Source: Microbacterium sp. CBA3102
Lineage (GTDB): Bacteria; Actinomycetota; Actinomycetes; Actinomycetales; Microbacteriaceae
Assembly (NCBI RefSeq): GCF_007954505.1
Contig: NZ_CP042412.1
Coordinates: forward strand, 2,294,001-2,358,000
Reading direction: 5' to 3'
Length of the DNA stretch: 64,000 bases
Both the position numbers and the translations under genes were made by a program. Positions 1 through 8,399 of this stretch are shown in pieces. The notes under the pieces are model-generated. The model was not told where the DNA came from. It made no database searches and was given only the letters and a program-made list of their open reading frames with translations. Numbering within the stretch: the stretch's first letter is position 1; every line of letters begins with the position of its first letter.

Positions 1-35
1 CACCCGCCGCGCAGGAATCCGAGGCGCGCGAGTCG

Positions 36-41
36 TAGACT
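36..41 (+). promoter_or_regulatory. -10 element of a probable leaderless promoter for fdxA
   Basis: TAGACT fits the actinobacterial TAnnnT consensus and lies 6 bases before the GTG start, so transcription would begin at or next to the start codon. I see no convincing -35 box. Confidence 0.5.
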
Positions 42-47
42 GGAGCG

Positions 48-368
48 GTGACGTATGTGATCGCCCTCCCGTGCGTCGATGTCAAGGACCGAGCCTGCAT
101 CGACGAGTGCCCCGTTGACTGCATCTACGAGGGCGAACGCTCGCTGTACATCCATCCCGACGAGTGTGTGGACTGCGGCGCCTGTGAGCCCGTGTGCCCG
201 GTGGAAGCCATCTACTACGAGGATGACCTGCCCGACGAGTGGCAGGACTACTACAAGGCCAATGTCGAGTTCTTCGACGAGATCGGATCTCCCGGAGGCG
301 CGGCGAAGGTCGGCGTCTACGCGTTCGATCACCCGATCGTCGCCGCGCTCCCGCCGCAGGGCGAGTAG
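48..368 (+). CDS. fdxA: 7Fe ferredoxin (3Fe-4S/4Fe-4S)
   Basis: A small cytoplasmic electron carrier of 106 residues. Cysteines 9, 17, 21, 25, 40, 43, 46 and 50 reproduce the seven-iron ferredoxin pattern. By comparison with Azotobacter ferredoxin I, C9, C17 and C50 should hold a 3Fe-4S cluster and C21, C40, C43 and C46 a 4Fe-4S cluster, with C25 free. The GTG start lies directly after a leaderless-type promoter. dapC follows 9 bp downstream, the same adjacency I recall from mycobacteria (fdxC-dapC), so the two are probably cotranscribed. The redox partner cannot be read from the sequence. Confidence 0.95.
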   Translation: MTYVIALPCVDVKDRACIDECPVDCIYEGERSLYIHPDECVDCGACEPVCPVEAIYYEDDLPDEWQDYYKANVEFFDEIGSPGGAAKVGVYAFDHPIVAALPPQGE

Positions 369-377
369 GCGCGCGCT

Positions 378-1490
378 GTGAGCGTCCGAGACCTCGACGA
401 CTACCCCTGGGATGCCGTCGTCCCGTTCCGCGAGCGTGCGGCCCGCCACCCGGAAGGGATCGTGGATCTCTCCATCGGCTCGCCGGTGGATCCGACTCCC
501 GACATCATCCGGCGCGCTCTCGCCGAGGCGACCGACGCCCACGCCTATCCGCAGACGGTCGGCACGCCGACCCTGCGCGAGGCGATCGTCGACTGGTACG
601 CGCGCCGCCGCGGTGTGCCCGACCTCCGCGTCGACAACGTCCTGCCCACGATCGGCTCCAAGGAATTCGTCGCGCTGCTGCCCACGCTGCTCGGTCTGGG
701 GGAGGGCGACATCGTCGTGCACCCCCGAGTGGCGTACCCGACCTACGAGGTCGGCACCCGCGTCGTCGGCGCGACACCGCTCCCCGCCGACGACCCCGCG
801 GACTGGCCGGAGGGCACGAAGCTCATCTGGATCAACACCCCGGGCAACCCGGACGGCCGCACCTGGACGGTGGACGAGCTCGCCGCGGCCGTGCGTCGCG
901 CCCGTGAACTCGGCGCCGTGCTCGCGAGCGACGAGTGCTATGCCGAACTCGGGTGGGATGGCGAATGGGCCGCCTCGCCGATTCCGTCGATCCTCGACCC
1001 GCGGGTGACCGGTGGCAGCCGCGCGAATCTGCTCAGCGTGTATTCCTTGAGCAAGCAGTCGAACCTCGCCGGCTACCGCGCCGCGTTCGTCGCCGGCTGT
1101 GCGCGCGTGGTCGGCGACCTCCTCACGGCGCGCAAGCATCTCGGCCTGATGCCGCCCGCTCCGGTGCAGCACGCCATGGCGGTGGCCCTCGGCGACGACG
1201 CGCACGTCGCGGCGCAGAAGGAGCTCTATCGCGCTCGGCGGGATGCGCTGCGTCCTGCGCTCGCAGCGGCCGGCTTCCGTATCGATGGTTCAGAAGCGGG
1301 GCTGTACCTGTGGGCGACGGAGGGACGGGATGCCTGGGATTCGATGGCGAGGCTCGCTGAGCTCGGCATCCTCGCGGGCCCGGGGCCGTTCTACGGTGCT
1401 GACGCCGCGCAGCATGTCCGGCTCGCCCTCACCGCCCCGACCGAGCGCATCCTCGAGGCGGCGCGACGCCTCACTGTCGAAGCTCTGTAG
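378..1490 (+). CDS. dapC: N-succinyldiaminopimelate aminotransferase
   Basis: A fold-type I PLP aminotransferase of 370 residues. The expected reaction is glutamate-dependent amination of N-succinyl-2-amino-6-ketopimelate in the succinylase branch of meso-DAP/lysine synthesis. Landmarks are INTPGNPDG around residue 152, SDECYAEL around 175-185, and the PLP-binding lysine K226 in SLSKQSNLAGYR. The GTG start lies 9 bp after fdxA. dapD and dapE are a few kilobases downstream, which supports DapC over a generic class I aminotransferase. Length is normal for the actinobacterial family. Confidence 0.9.
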   Translation: MSVRDLDDYPWDAVVPFRERAARHPEGIVDLSIGSPVDPTPDIIRRALAEATDAHAYPQTVGTPTLREAIVDWYARRRGVPDLRVDNVLPTIGSKEFVALLPTLLGLGEGDIVVHPRVAYPTYEVGTRVVGATPLPADDPADWPEGTKLIWINTPGNPDGRTWTVDELAAAVRRARELGAVLASDECYAELGWDGEWAASPIPSILDPRVTGGSRANLLSVYSLSKQSNLAGYRAAFVAGCARVVGDLLTARKHLGLMPPAPVQHAMAVALGDDAHVAAQKELYRARRDALRPALAAAGFRIDGSEAGLYLWATEGRDAWDSMARLAELGILAGPGPFYGADAAQHVRLALTAPTERILEAARRLTVEAL

Positions 1491-1530
1491 GTTATCCCCT
1501 TGAAGTGGCCGTCTGTTTGGCGGATGTCAC

Positions 1531-1555
1531 AGTAGGCCGGAGTGCCTACTAGGCT
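1531..1555 (+). promoter_or_regulatory. gltA promoter region with an inverted repeat touching the -10 box
   Basis: A perfect inverted repeat, AGTAGGC (1531-1537), 6 bases, GCCTACT (1544-1550), ends on the first base of a TAGGCT -10 candidate (1550-1555). A protein bound there would block RNA polymerase. The inferred transcript would carry about 120 bases of leader before the preferred gltA start. The regulator is unknown. Confidence 0.45.
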
Positions 1556-1681
1556 GTAAAAGCGATTCGGTCGTGACCCGACCTGGTGCCTCAGCGCCGT
1601 GAGATCGCCAGTTCCGACTTGATCAAGATCATGTCCGACTCCACCGCGACGAGCGGGGGCGGACACCAGGAGGAGGTCCGC

Positions 1682-2971
1682 GTGAGTGCAGCGGCAGACC
1701 AGACGGCGAAGCTGACGATCGGTGAGACGACCGCCGAATTCCCGGTACTGCGCGGCACGGCGGGGCACGACAGCATCGACTTCTCGACGCTGACCCGTCA
1801 GACCGGCTACACCGGCCTCGACTACGGCTTCGTGAACACCGCGTCGACGAAGTCCGAGATCACCTTCATCGACGGCGACAAGGGCATCCTGCGCTATCGC
1901 GGATACCCGATCGAACAACTGGCGGGATCGACCAGCTATCTCGAGGTCGCCTGGCTCCTGATCTACGGCGAACTGCCCTCGGCATCCGAGCTCGCGGAGT
2001 TCGACGAGAAGATCCGCCGCCACACGCTGCTGCACGAAGACCTCAAGCGCTTCTTCTCCGCCCTGCCGCACACGGCGCACCCGATGTCGGTGCTGTCGTC
2101 GGCGGTCGCGGCGCTCTCGACCTACTACGAAGGTCAGACCGACCCGCACAACCCCGAGCACGTCGAACTCAACATGGTGCGCATGCTCGCCAAGCTTCCG
2201 GTGATCGCGGCGTACGCGCACAAGAAGAGCGTCGGCCAGGCCTTCCTCTACCCCGACAACTCGCTGAGCTTCGTGGACAACTTCCTGAAGCTGAACTTCG
2301 GTGTGCACAGCGAGGAGTACGAGGTCAACCCGGTGATGTCGAAGGCTCTCGAGCTGCTCCTCATCCTGCACGAAGACCACGAGCAGAACGCCTCGACCTC
2401 GACCGTCCGCCTCGTGGGCTCCACCGGTGCGAACCAGTTCGCGTCGATCTCCGCCGGCATCCAGGCTCTCTCCGGCCCCCTTCACGGCGGCGCGAACGAG
2501 GCTGTGCTGACCATGCTCGGGCAGATCCGTGACTCCGGTCAGAGCGTTTCGCGCTTCGTCGAGCGGGTGAAGAACAAGGAAGAGGGCGTGAAGCTGATGG
2601 GCTTCGGGCACCGGGTCTACAAGAACTACGATCCGCGCGCCAAGCTCGTCAAGGACGCGGCCGACGAGGTGCTCTCCTCGCTGGGCGTGACCGATCCCCT
2701 CCTCGACCTGGCCAAGGAGCTCGAGGAGCTCGCGCTCGCCGACGACTACTTCCGCGAGCGTCGCCTGTACCCGAACGTCGACTTCTACACGGGTGTGATC
2801 TACAAGGCGATGGGCTTCCCCACGCGGATGTTCACCGTGCTCTTCGCGATCGGACGTCTGCCCGGCTGGCTCGCGCAGTGGCGTGAGCTGCAGCTCGACC
2901 CGCAGACCAAGATCGGCCGCCCGCAGCAGCTGTACACCGGATCCTCGGAGCGCTCTTTCCCGACCCGCTGA
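1682..2971 (+). CDS. gltA: citrate synthase
   Basis: Condenses acetyl-CoA and oxaloacetate to citrate, the first step of the TCA cycle. The 429 residues match the usual length of hexameric type II citrate synthases. The active-site histidine is in GFGHRVYKNYDPR (about H310), and another substrate-binding segment is LSGPLHGGANE. I chose GTG 1682 because a strong AGGAGG ribosome-binding site sits just upstream and the length then fits the family. In-frame ATGs at 1586 and 1631 would add 32 or 17 residues and cannot be excluded. A large terminator separates it from the convergent helicase gene. Confidence 0.93.
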   Translation: MSAAADQTAKLTIGETTAEFPVLRGTAGHDSIDFSTLTRQTGYTGLDYGFVNTASTKSEITFIDGDKGILRYRGYPIEQLAGSTSYLEVAWLLIYGELPSASELAEFDEKIRRHTLLHEDLKRFFSALPHTAHPMSVLSSAVAALSTYYEGQTDPHNPEHVELNMVRMLAKLPVIAAYAHKKSVGQAFLYPDNSLSFVDNFLKLNFGVHSEEYEVNPVMSKALELLLILHEDHEQNASTSTVRLVGSTGANQFASISAGIQALSGPLHGGANEAVLTMLGQIRDSGQSVSRFVERVKNKEEGVKLMGFGHRVYKNYDPRAKLVKDAADEVLSSLGVTDPLLDLAKELEELALADDYFRERRLYPNVDFYTGVIYKAMGFPTRMFTVLFAIGRLPGWLAQWRELQLDPQTKIGRPQQLYTGSSERSFPTR

Positions 2972-2997
2972 GTCTCGGCCGCGCGCGGCCGTAAGCG

Positions 2998-3079
2998 GTC
3001 GAGGCCCCCTCTGCCCGCCGACGCCCCCTCACACTGACGACTGTCAGAGGGGGCGTCGACGCGCTGAGGGGGCCTCGAC
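2998..3079. terminator. large nested palindrome, bidirectional terminator
   Basis: Outer arms 2998-3010 and 3067-3079 and inner arms 3019-3030 and 3047-3058 are each perfect complements, with a further 5-bp tip (CTGAC/GTCAG). It lies between the convergent gltA and helicase genes. There is no clear T-tract. Confidence 0.7.
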
Positions 3080-3104
3080 GTGAAAAGGGGTGGAGCGGGA
3101 TGCG

Positions 3105-4481
3105 TCAGCGCCCCCGGGCGCCGCCCTGACGGGACTGGCCGCTCTGCGTGGAGTAGCCTCCGCCCTGGCCGGCACCGGATGCGCCGGAGCGGGGACGGCG
3201 ACGACGACGAGAAGGCGGGTTCGCCGCCCCGTTCCGCTCGCCGCCCGCGGGACGCTGCTTCGAGGACTGACGCTGCTGCTGCGGCGCCTGCACCGGGGCC
3301 GGGCGCACGTGCGGTGCGCGCTCGGGGACGAGAGCGGTGACGGCCGCCGTGGTCACGTCCTCCAGCGGAGCGCTGATGGCGGCCTTGCGCAGCAGATCCT
3401 TGACGTCACGACGCTGCTCGGGCAGCACGACGGTCACGACCGTACCGGCGGCTCCGGCGCGCGCCGTGCGACCGGAACGGTGCAGGTACGCCTTGTGCTC
3501 CACGGGCGGGTCGACGTGCACCACGAGGTCCACGTTGTCCACGTGCACCCCGCGCGCAGCGACGTCGGTCGCGACGAGCACGCGCACGCCGCCGTCCTCC
3601 GGCGCCGCGGAGAATGCGCCGAGGTTGCGCTCGCGAGCGTTCTGCGAGAGGTTCCCGTGCAGGTCGACCGCGGGGATGCCTGCAGCGGTGAGCTGCTTCG
3701 CGAGCTTCTTCGCCTGGTGCTTGGTGCGGGTGAAGAGGATGCGGCGCCCGGTGCCCGATGCGAGGTCGCGCACGAGCGCGGTCTTGTTGTCGGTCGAGTC
3801 GACCACGAGCACACGGTGCGTCATCTCGCCGACGGGCACGCTCTCCTCGTCGACCTCGTGGCTGACCGCGTTCGAGAGGAAGCGGCGGGCCAGGGTGTCG
3901 ATGCCGCGGTCGAGCGTCGCGCTGAACAGCAGGCGCTGACCGCCGGCCGGGGTCGCCGTGAGGATGCGGGTGACACCGGGGAGGAAGCCGAGGTCGGCCA
4001 TGTGGTCGGCCTCGTCCAGCACGGTGACCTCGATCGCGCTCAAGCGCACGACCTGCTGCTTCATGAGGTCTTCGAGTCGACCGGGGCAGGCGACCACGAT
4101 GTCGACGCCGCCGCGCAGCGCCTGCTCCTGCGGACGCTGGCTGACGCCGCCGAAGACGGTCGTGACGCGCAGGCCCGCGGCCTCGGCGAGAGGAGCGATC
4201 GTCGCAGCGATCTGGGTTGCGAGCTCTCGGGTCGGAGCGAGGACGAGTCCGCGCGGCAGGCCTGCGCGGCGCTGCCCCCCGGACGCGGCGAGTCGCGCGA
4301 CGAGCGGGAGCGCGAAGGCGATGGTCTTGCCGCTGCCCGTGCGTCCGCGCCCCAGGAGGTCGCGTCCGGCAAGGGAGTCGGGGAGCGTGTCGCGCTGGAT
4401 GGCGAACGCTTCGGTCTTGCCGGAGTCGGCGAGAACGGCGGCGAGCTCGGCGGGAACGCCGAGTTCAAGGAAAGTAGACAT
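3105..4481 (-). CDS. DEAD-box ATP-dependent RNA helicase
   Basis: A 458-residue cytoplasmic RNA helicase. Motifs in order: Q motif at FAIQRDTLP (about 26-34), Walker A GRTGSGKT (46-53), PTRELA (83-88), DEAD (156-159), SAT (187-189), and HRSGRTAR (334-341). The last 90 or so residues are a basic, low-complexity tail rich in Arg, Gln and Gly, typical of RhlE/CsdA-like proteins that remodel rRNA or mRNA. It seems to be monocistronic and is convergent with gltA. A -10 candidate about 190 bases upstream implies a long 5' leader, as in cold-induced helicase genes. The exact RNA target is not inferable. Confidence 0.93.
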   Translation of the reverse strand: MSTFLELGVPAELAAVLADSGKTEAFAIQRDTLPDSLAGRDLLGRGRTGSGKTIAFALPLVARLAASGGQRRAGLPRGLVLAPTRELATQIAATIAPLAEAAGLRVTTVFGGVSQRPQEQALRGGVDIVVACPGRLEDLMKQQVVRLSAIEVTVLDEADHMADLGFLPGVTRILTATPAGGQRLLFSATLDRGIDTLARRFLSNAVSHEVDEESVPVGEMTHRVLVVDSTDNKTALVRDLASGTGRRILFTRTKHQAKKLAKQLTAAGIPAVDLHGNLSQNARERNLGAFSAAPEDGGVRVLVATDVAARGVHVDNVDLVVHVDPPVEHKAYLHRSGRTARAGAAGTVVTVVLPEQRRDVKDLLRKAAISAPLEDVTTAAVTALVPERAPHVRPAPVQAPQQQRQSSKQRPAGGERNGAANPPSRRRRRPRSGASGAGQGGGYSTQSGQSRQGGARGR

Positions 4482-4677
4482 GCAGAAACTCCGTCAGCGC
4501 ACGAGTGAACGGCGCGAGATAAGGGGTGAGGTGGGCGACGGCGCAGGAATTGCGCATCGATTCGCCGTTCGAAAGGCCAGCTGATGCTGGTGATGGGAGC
4601 AGTTCCGCTCGCTTCGGTCCTCGGAGACCCCGTGACGACGACGATGTTGTGGGACCGGCGGTCCGTGCAACGAGGTC

Positions 4678-4683
4678 AGTCTA
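4678..4683 (-). promoter_or_regulatory. -10 candidate for the DEAD-box helicase, implying a long leader
   Basis: TAGACT on the minus strand is the best TAnnnT box between dapD and the helicase start. It would give a leader of roughly 190 bases containing a small hairpin (arms 4577-4581 and 4586-4590). I see no convincing coding signal in the leader. Confidence 0.35.
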
Positions 4684-4688
4684 TCAGC

Positions 4689-4716
4689 GCGGGCATGCCG
4701 TCAGCTGCATGCCCGC
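4689..4716 (-). terminator. hairpin downstream of dapD
   Basis: Perfect 10-bp arms GCGGGCATGC (4689-4698) and GCATGCCCGC (4707-4716) with an 8-base loop, placed 27 bp past the dapD stop. No T-tract. Confidence 0.5.
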
Positions 4717-4742
4717 TGCGTGCGCGAGTCGTCGACGGCGGA

Positions 4743-5690
4743 TCAGGCGTGCAGCGCCTCGTTCAGCGTCACTCCGACGCCCGCCCGTCGCACAGCCTCG
4801 ACCGCCCCGCTGAGCGAGTTGCGGCGGAACAGCAGTCCGTCCTGGCCCGAGAGTTCCGCACCCTTCACCGTCCGCCGCCCGCCATCCGGCGTCGCAGGAC
4901 CGTCGGCGAGCACGACCTTGGTGCCGGCTGTCACGTAGAGGCCCGCTTCGACGATGCAGTCATCGCCGAGCGAGATGCCGATGCCGGCGTTGGCGCCGAG
5001 GAGCGTGCGCGCTCCGATCGACACCCGGTGCGTGCCGCCGCCCGAGAGGGTGCCCATGATGGAGGAGCCACCGCCGATGTCGCTGCCGTCCCCGACGACG
5101 ACACCCTGCGAGATGCGCCCCTCGACCATCGAGGCACCGAGAGTGCCGGCGTTGAAGTTGACGAAGCCCTCGTGCATCACCGTCGTGCCGGGGGAGAGGT
5201 AGGCGCCGAGACGCACGCGGGACGCGTCGGCGATGCGCACGCCGGCCGGCTGGACGTAGTCGGTCAGACGGGGGAACTTGTCCAGCCCCTGCACCTGAAT
5301 GCCCGCGCGCTGGAGGTGCGGACGACGACGCGCCGCGACGTCGGGGTGCACCGGTCCGGCGTTCGTCCAGGCGACGTTGGGCAGGTGTCCGAAGATGCCG
5401 TCGAGGTTCAGCTCGTTGGGACGCGCCACGAGGTGCGAGAGCGCGTGCAGACGCAGATACGCGTCGGCGGTGGAGGCGGGAGCCTCGTCGAGGTTGATCT
5501 GCAGCTGCACGACCTCGACCGTGACGTCTCGTCGCTCGTCGCGTCCGACGAGGGGTTCGAGTGCGGCGACGCCCGCCTCATCCGCGACGAGCTCCCCGCG
5601 TCGCACCTCCGGGTACCAGGCATCGAGAACCGTGCCGTCCCCGGCGATCGTGGTCAGTCCGTTACCCCATACCGTGCGTGCGTCGCTCAT
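4743..5690 (-). CDS. dapD: 2,3,4,5-tetrahydropyridine-2,6-dicarboxylate N-succinyltransferase
   Basis: Transfers succinyl from succinyl-CoA to tetrahydrodipicolinate in the DAP/lysine pathway. The 315-residue length is the long actinobacterial form of DapD. The C-terminal half is a left-handed beta-helix of imperfect hexapeptides ([19 protein letters not shown] and neighbours), and the mostly alpha/beta N-terminal half is usual for this subfamily. The ATG is preceded by TAGCGT and GGAGGG, so the mRNA may be leaderless. It is divergent from dapE across only 65 bp, which suggests joint control of the two steps. Confidence 0.93.
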   Translation of the reverse strand: MSDARTVWGNGLTTIAGDGTVLDAWYPEVRRGELVADEAGVAALEPLVGRDERRDVTVEVVQLQINLDEAPASTADAYLRLHALSHLVARPNELNLDGIFGHLPNVAWTNAGPVHPDVAARRRPHLQRAGIQVQGLDKFPRLTDYVQPAGVRIADASRVRLGAYLSPGTTVMHEGFVNFNAGTLGASMVEGRISQGVVVGDGSDIGGGSSIMGTLSGGGTHRVSIGARTLLGANAGIGISLGDDCIVEAGLYVTAGTKVVLADGPATPDGGRRTVKGAELSGQDGLLFRRNSLSGAVEAVRRAGVGVTLNEALHA

Positions 5691-5696
5691 CCCTCC

Positions 5697-5702
5697 ACGC
5701 TA
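5697..5702 (-). promoter_or_regulatory. -10 element for dapD (leaderless type)
   Basis: TAGCGT on the minus strand, then GGAGGG, then ATG. The GGAGGG touches the start codon, too close to act as a normal Shine-Dalgarno site. Confidence 0.5.
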
Positions 5703-5743
5703 TCGCGCCCGGCCGGCGACGACTTCACGCATGACGAGGTAAG

Positions 5744-5749
5744 TAGGCT
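5744..5749 (+). promoter_or_regulatory. -10 element for dapE (leaderless type)
   Basis: TAGGCT lies 6 bases before the dapE ATG. It is 41 bp from the divergent dapD -10 element, so the two promoters must overlap. Confidence 0.5.
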
Positions 5750-5755
5750 GGACGC

Positions 5756-6829
5756 ATGGTGCTCGATCTGACCGCGTCCTCCGTCGAACTCACTCGTGCG
5801 ATCTGCGACATCCCGAGCGTCTCCGGCGACGAGAAGACGCTGGCCGATGCGATCGAGGCCGCGATCTCGCCGTTGGCCCATCTCGAGGTCTTCCGGCACG
5901 GGAACACGATCGTCGCCCGCACCGACCTCGGCCGTGCGCAGCGCGTCGCGATCGCCGGTCACATCGACACCGTGCCGATCAATGCGAACCTCCCGACGCG
6001 GGACATCGAGATCGACGGAGTGCCCTACCTGTGGGGACGCGGCACGGTCGACATGAAGGCCGGCACCGCCGTGCAGCTGAAACTCGCGGCCGAGCTCACC
6101 GCTCCCGCCGTCGACATCACCTGGATGTGGTACGACAACGAGGAGATCGAAGCCTCAAAGAACGGTCTCGGGCTGCTCGCGGCCGTTCGTCCCGATCTGT
6201 TCCAGGCGGACTTCGCGATCCTCGGAGAGCCGTCCAACGGTGAGGTGGAGGGGGGCTGCAACGGCACCCTCCGGGCGCTCGTCCGGACGACCGGCGTGCG
6301 AGCACACAGTGCCCGCGCCTGGATCGGCGAGAACGCGATCCACAGTGCCGCGCCCATCCTCACCCGGCTGGCGGAGTATCGCGCCAAGGAGGTGCTGGTC
6401 GAAGGGTTGCTCTACCGTGAGAGCCTGAGCGCCGTGCGCATCGCGGGTGGCGTCGCGGGGAACGTCATCCCCGATGCCTGCGAGGTCGAGGTCAACTACC
6501 GTTTCGCTCCCAACAAGTCGGCTGCGGACGCCGAGTCCCATCTCCGCGGTGTTCTCGCGGGCTTCGACATCGAGATCACGGACGCCGCCGAGGGTGCGCG
6601 CCCCGGGCTCGATGCCGAGATCGCGAAGCAGTTCGTGGCTGCTGTCGGCGCGGAGCCGCGACCGAAGTACGGATGGACGGATGTCGCCCGGTTCTCGGCC
6701 CTCGGCATCCCCGCGGTGAACTACGGCCCGGGCGACCCGCACCTCGCGCACCACGACGAGGAGCGCGTGCCGCTCGCGCAGATCGACGCCGTGGAGCGGG
6801 GCCTGCGCGTATGGCTCGCTTCGCACTGA
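5756..6829 (+). CDS. dapE: succinyl-diaminopimelate desuccinylase
   Basis: An M20-family zinc amidohydrolase of 357 residues that releases succinate from N-succinyl-LL-DAP. Visible metal-site motifs are GHIDTVP (about 67-73), RGTVDMKAG (about 97-105), YDNEEIEA with the catalytic and metal glutamates, and GEPSNGEVEGGCNGT. The dimerisation-domain insertion is in the usual place, and the C-terminal HHDEE segment should carry the last metal histidine. The next gene starts inside its 3' end (18-bp overlap), so translation is probably coupled. Confidence 0.93.
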   Translation: MVLDLTASSVELTRAICDIPSVSGDEKTLADAIEAAISPLAHLEVFRHGNTIVARTDLGRAQRVAIAGHIDTVPINANLPTRDIEIDGVPYLWGRGTVDMKAGTAVQLKLAAELTAPAVDITWMWYDNEEIEASKNGLGLLAAVRPDLFQADFAILGEPSNGEVEGGCNGTLRALVRTTGVRAHSARAWIGENAIHSAAPILTRLAEYRAKEVLVEGLLYRESLSAVRIAGGVAGNVIPDACEVEVNYRFAPNKSAADAESHLRGVLAGFDIEITDAAEGARPGLDAEIAKQFVAAVGAEPRPKYGWTDVARFSALGIPAVNYGPGDPHLAHHDEERVPLAQIDAVERGLRVWLASH

Positions 6830-8028
6830 GTGCGGCCCGCCGGTGGGCGCAGACACCGCTCGCACTGCGCATCGCCTTCATCTATCTCGGTGCGCGGGTG
6901 GTCACCACCGCCTTCTTCCTCGTGGCGGGCTCCCTGTCGACCGGGGCCTCTCGGTTCGGTGCAGACGCGGGCGTCGTCGACTTCATCCTCGGTTGGGACG
7001 CCCAGTGGTATTGGCTCGTCGCCGAGAACGGGTATCCGACCGACCTCCCCCTGACCGACTCCGGGGAGGTCGCCGAGAACGCCTGGGCGTTCATGCCGGT
7101 GTTCGCCTATGCGGCCAAGACGGTCGGGTTCCTGTTCGGCTCGTGGGGCGTCGGCGCTCTCGTGATCTCGTTCGTCGCCGGGTACCTCGCCTGCCTCGCC
7201 CTGCACCGCCTGCTCCGTAAGCGCATCGGAAGCGGCGCGGCGACCTGGGCGGTCGTCTTCTTCGCCGCCGGGCCCATCGCGGCCATGTTCCAGGTCGGCT
7301 ACGCCGAGACTCTTTTCCTCCTGCTGCTGTTCCTCGCACTCGACGCGACTGCCGCGCACCGCTACTCCTGGCTCTACGTGCTCATCCCGGTGATGGCCTT
7401 CACCCGCCCCGGTGTACTCGCCTTCGCCCTCTACCTGGGGCTGCGCGGGATCATGCGATGGGTTCGCCGGCAGGAGGATCCGCTGTCCGGTCGCGAGATC
7501 GCGCACATCCTCGCGCTGGGTGCGCTGGCGAGCGTGACCGGCTTCGCCTGGCAGGTGATCGCCGGCATCGTCACCGGCGACCCCGGCGCGTACCTCGCCA
7601 CCGAACTCGCATGGCGCCGCCACTGGATCGTCGGTGGTGTCGACGGTTTCGTCCCGTTCGAAGGCTGGGTCCAGGCAGCGCAGTTCTGGTTCGGTTTCTG
7701 GGGGCTTCCGCAGTGGTGGGGGCCGATCGCACTGGCGCTGCTGGTCGTCGGGCTCGCGGCCACGCTGCTGTATTCCCCGCAGGTCCGTGCCCTGGGCGGA
7801 GACCTGCGGCTGTGGAGCGCGAGTTACCTGCTCTACCTGCTCGCGGTGTTCTTCCCCCAGTCGAGCACCTTCCGTCTGCTCCTGCCGCTCAGCCCGATGT
7901 GGGGTGCGGTCGCCGTCCCGCGCTCACGGCGTTGGAGGCTCGGGATCCTCGCGCTGTGTCTCGTCGGTCAGTGGTTCTGGATCTACCACATGTACGCGCT
8001 CGGGAACACGTTCTGGCAGGTGCCGTGA
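6811..8028 (+). CDS. PIG-V-like membrane mannosyltransferase family protein
   Basis: A polytopic membrane protein of 405 residues with about 10 hydrophobic segments. The extracytoplasmic loop GWDAQWYWLVAENGYP near the N-terminus and the FQVGYAETLFLLLLF segment resemble the PIG-V group of GT-C glycosyltransferases, which use polyprenyl-phosphate sugars. In that family the aspartate of the WD motif is thought to be catalytic. Start ATG 6811 was chosen because it overlaps the dapE 3' end and begins just before the first membrane helix. A role in a mannosylated lipid or wall glycan is inference; the acceptor is unknown. Confidence 0.65.
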   Translation: MARFALSAARRWAQTPLALRIAFIYLGARVVTTAFFLVAGSLSTGASRFGADAGVVDFILGWDAQWYWLVAENGYPTDLPLTDSGEVAENAWAFMPVFAYAAKTVGFLFGSWGVGALVISFVAGYLACLALHRLLRKRIGSGAATWAVVFFAAGPIAAMFQVGYAETLFLLLLFLALDATAAHRYSWLYVLIPVMAFTRPGVLAFALYLGLRGIMRWVRRQEDPLSGREIAHILALGALASVTGFAWQVIAGIVTGDPGAYLATELAWRRHWIVGGVDGFVPFEGWVQAAQFWFGFWGLPQWWGPIALALLVVGLAATLLYSPQVRALGGDLRLWSASYLLYLLAVFFPQSSTFRLLLPLSPMWGAVAVPRSRRWRLGILALCLVGQWFWIYHMYALGNTFWQVP

Positions 8029-8122
8029 TCGTGAAGCTCGACCCAATTGTTGCTCGGTGACCTCCAGGTCCCGGTGACACCCGATAAACTCATCCCATAC
8101 CACCGGAGGAAAGGGAGCCACG

Positions 8123-8296
8123 ATGGCAGCGATGAAGCCGAGGACCGGAGACGGACCCATGGAGGCCGTGAAAGAAGGACGACTCATCATCGTGCGTGTT
8201 CCACTCGAAGGCGGCGGCCGATTGGTCGTCTCCGTGAACGACGCAGAGGCCAAGGAGCTTCACGACGTGCTGGCCGCCGTCGTGGCACCGGCCTGA
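8123..8296 (+). CDS. DUF3117 family small protein
   Basis: A 57-residue protein that matches the actinobacterial DUF3117 family: it begins MAAMKPRTGDGPMEAVKEG and continues with RVPLEGGGRLVVSV. A good ribosome-binding site (GGAGGAAAG) lies about 11 bases before the ATG. The family is conserved through Actinobacteria with no known function that I can name. As in mycobacteria (Rv1211, from memory), it sits between the dap genes and the O-methyltransferase/tatB/mrp genes. It is followed by a strong terminator. Confidence 0.9.
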   Translation: MAAMKPRTGDGPMEAVKEGRLIIVRVPLEGGGRLVVSVNDAEAKELHDVLAAVVAPA

Positions 8297-8304
8297 TCGA
8301 TCTC

Positions 8305-8359
8305 GGATCCGCGTCCGCGGATCCGGAAGGGCGGTGGATCCTCGGATCCACCGCCCTTC
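8305..8359. terminator. tandem hairpins between convergent DUF3117 and methyltransferase genes
   Basis: A first stem has 8-bp arms 8305-8312 and 8317-8324. The second is a perfect 16-bp inverted repeat, arms 8326-8341 and 8344-8359. Either strand could use the second stem to terminate. Confidence 0.75.
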
Positions 8360-8399
8360 GTCGATTCCGGGCTCTTCGGGAGCGATCCGTGCGGAGGGC

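Noticed and set aside
1391..2611. 406-codon minus-strand frame over gltA
   Set aside because: It is the complement of an obvious citrate synthase, is rich in the His/Arg/Val bias of antisense frames in GC-rich DNA and has no ribosome-binding site.
8041..8122. Promoter for the DUF3117 gene (TTGCTC and GATAAACT)
   Set aside because: TAAACT at 8085-8090 fits TAnnnT, but the possible -35 boxes are at the wrong spacing; too weak to list as a feature.
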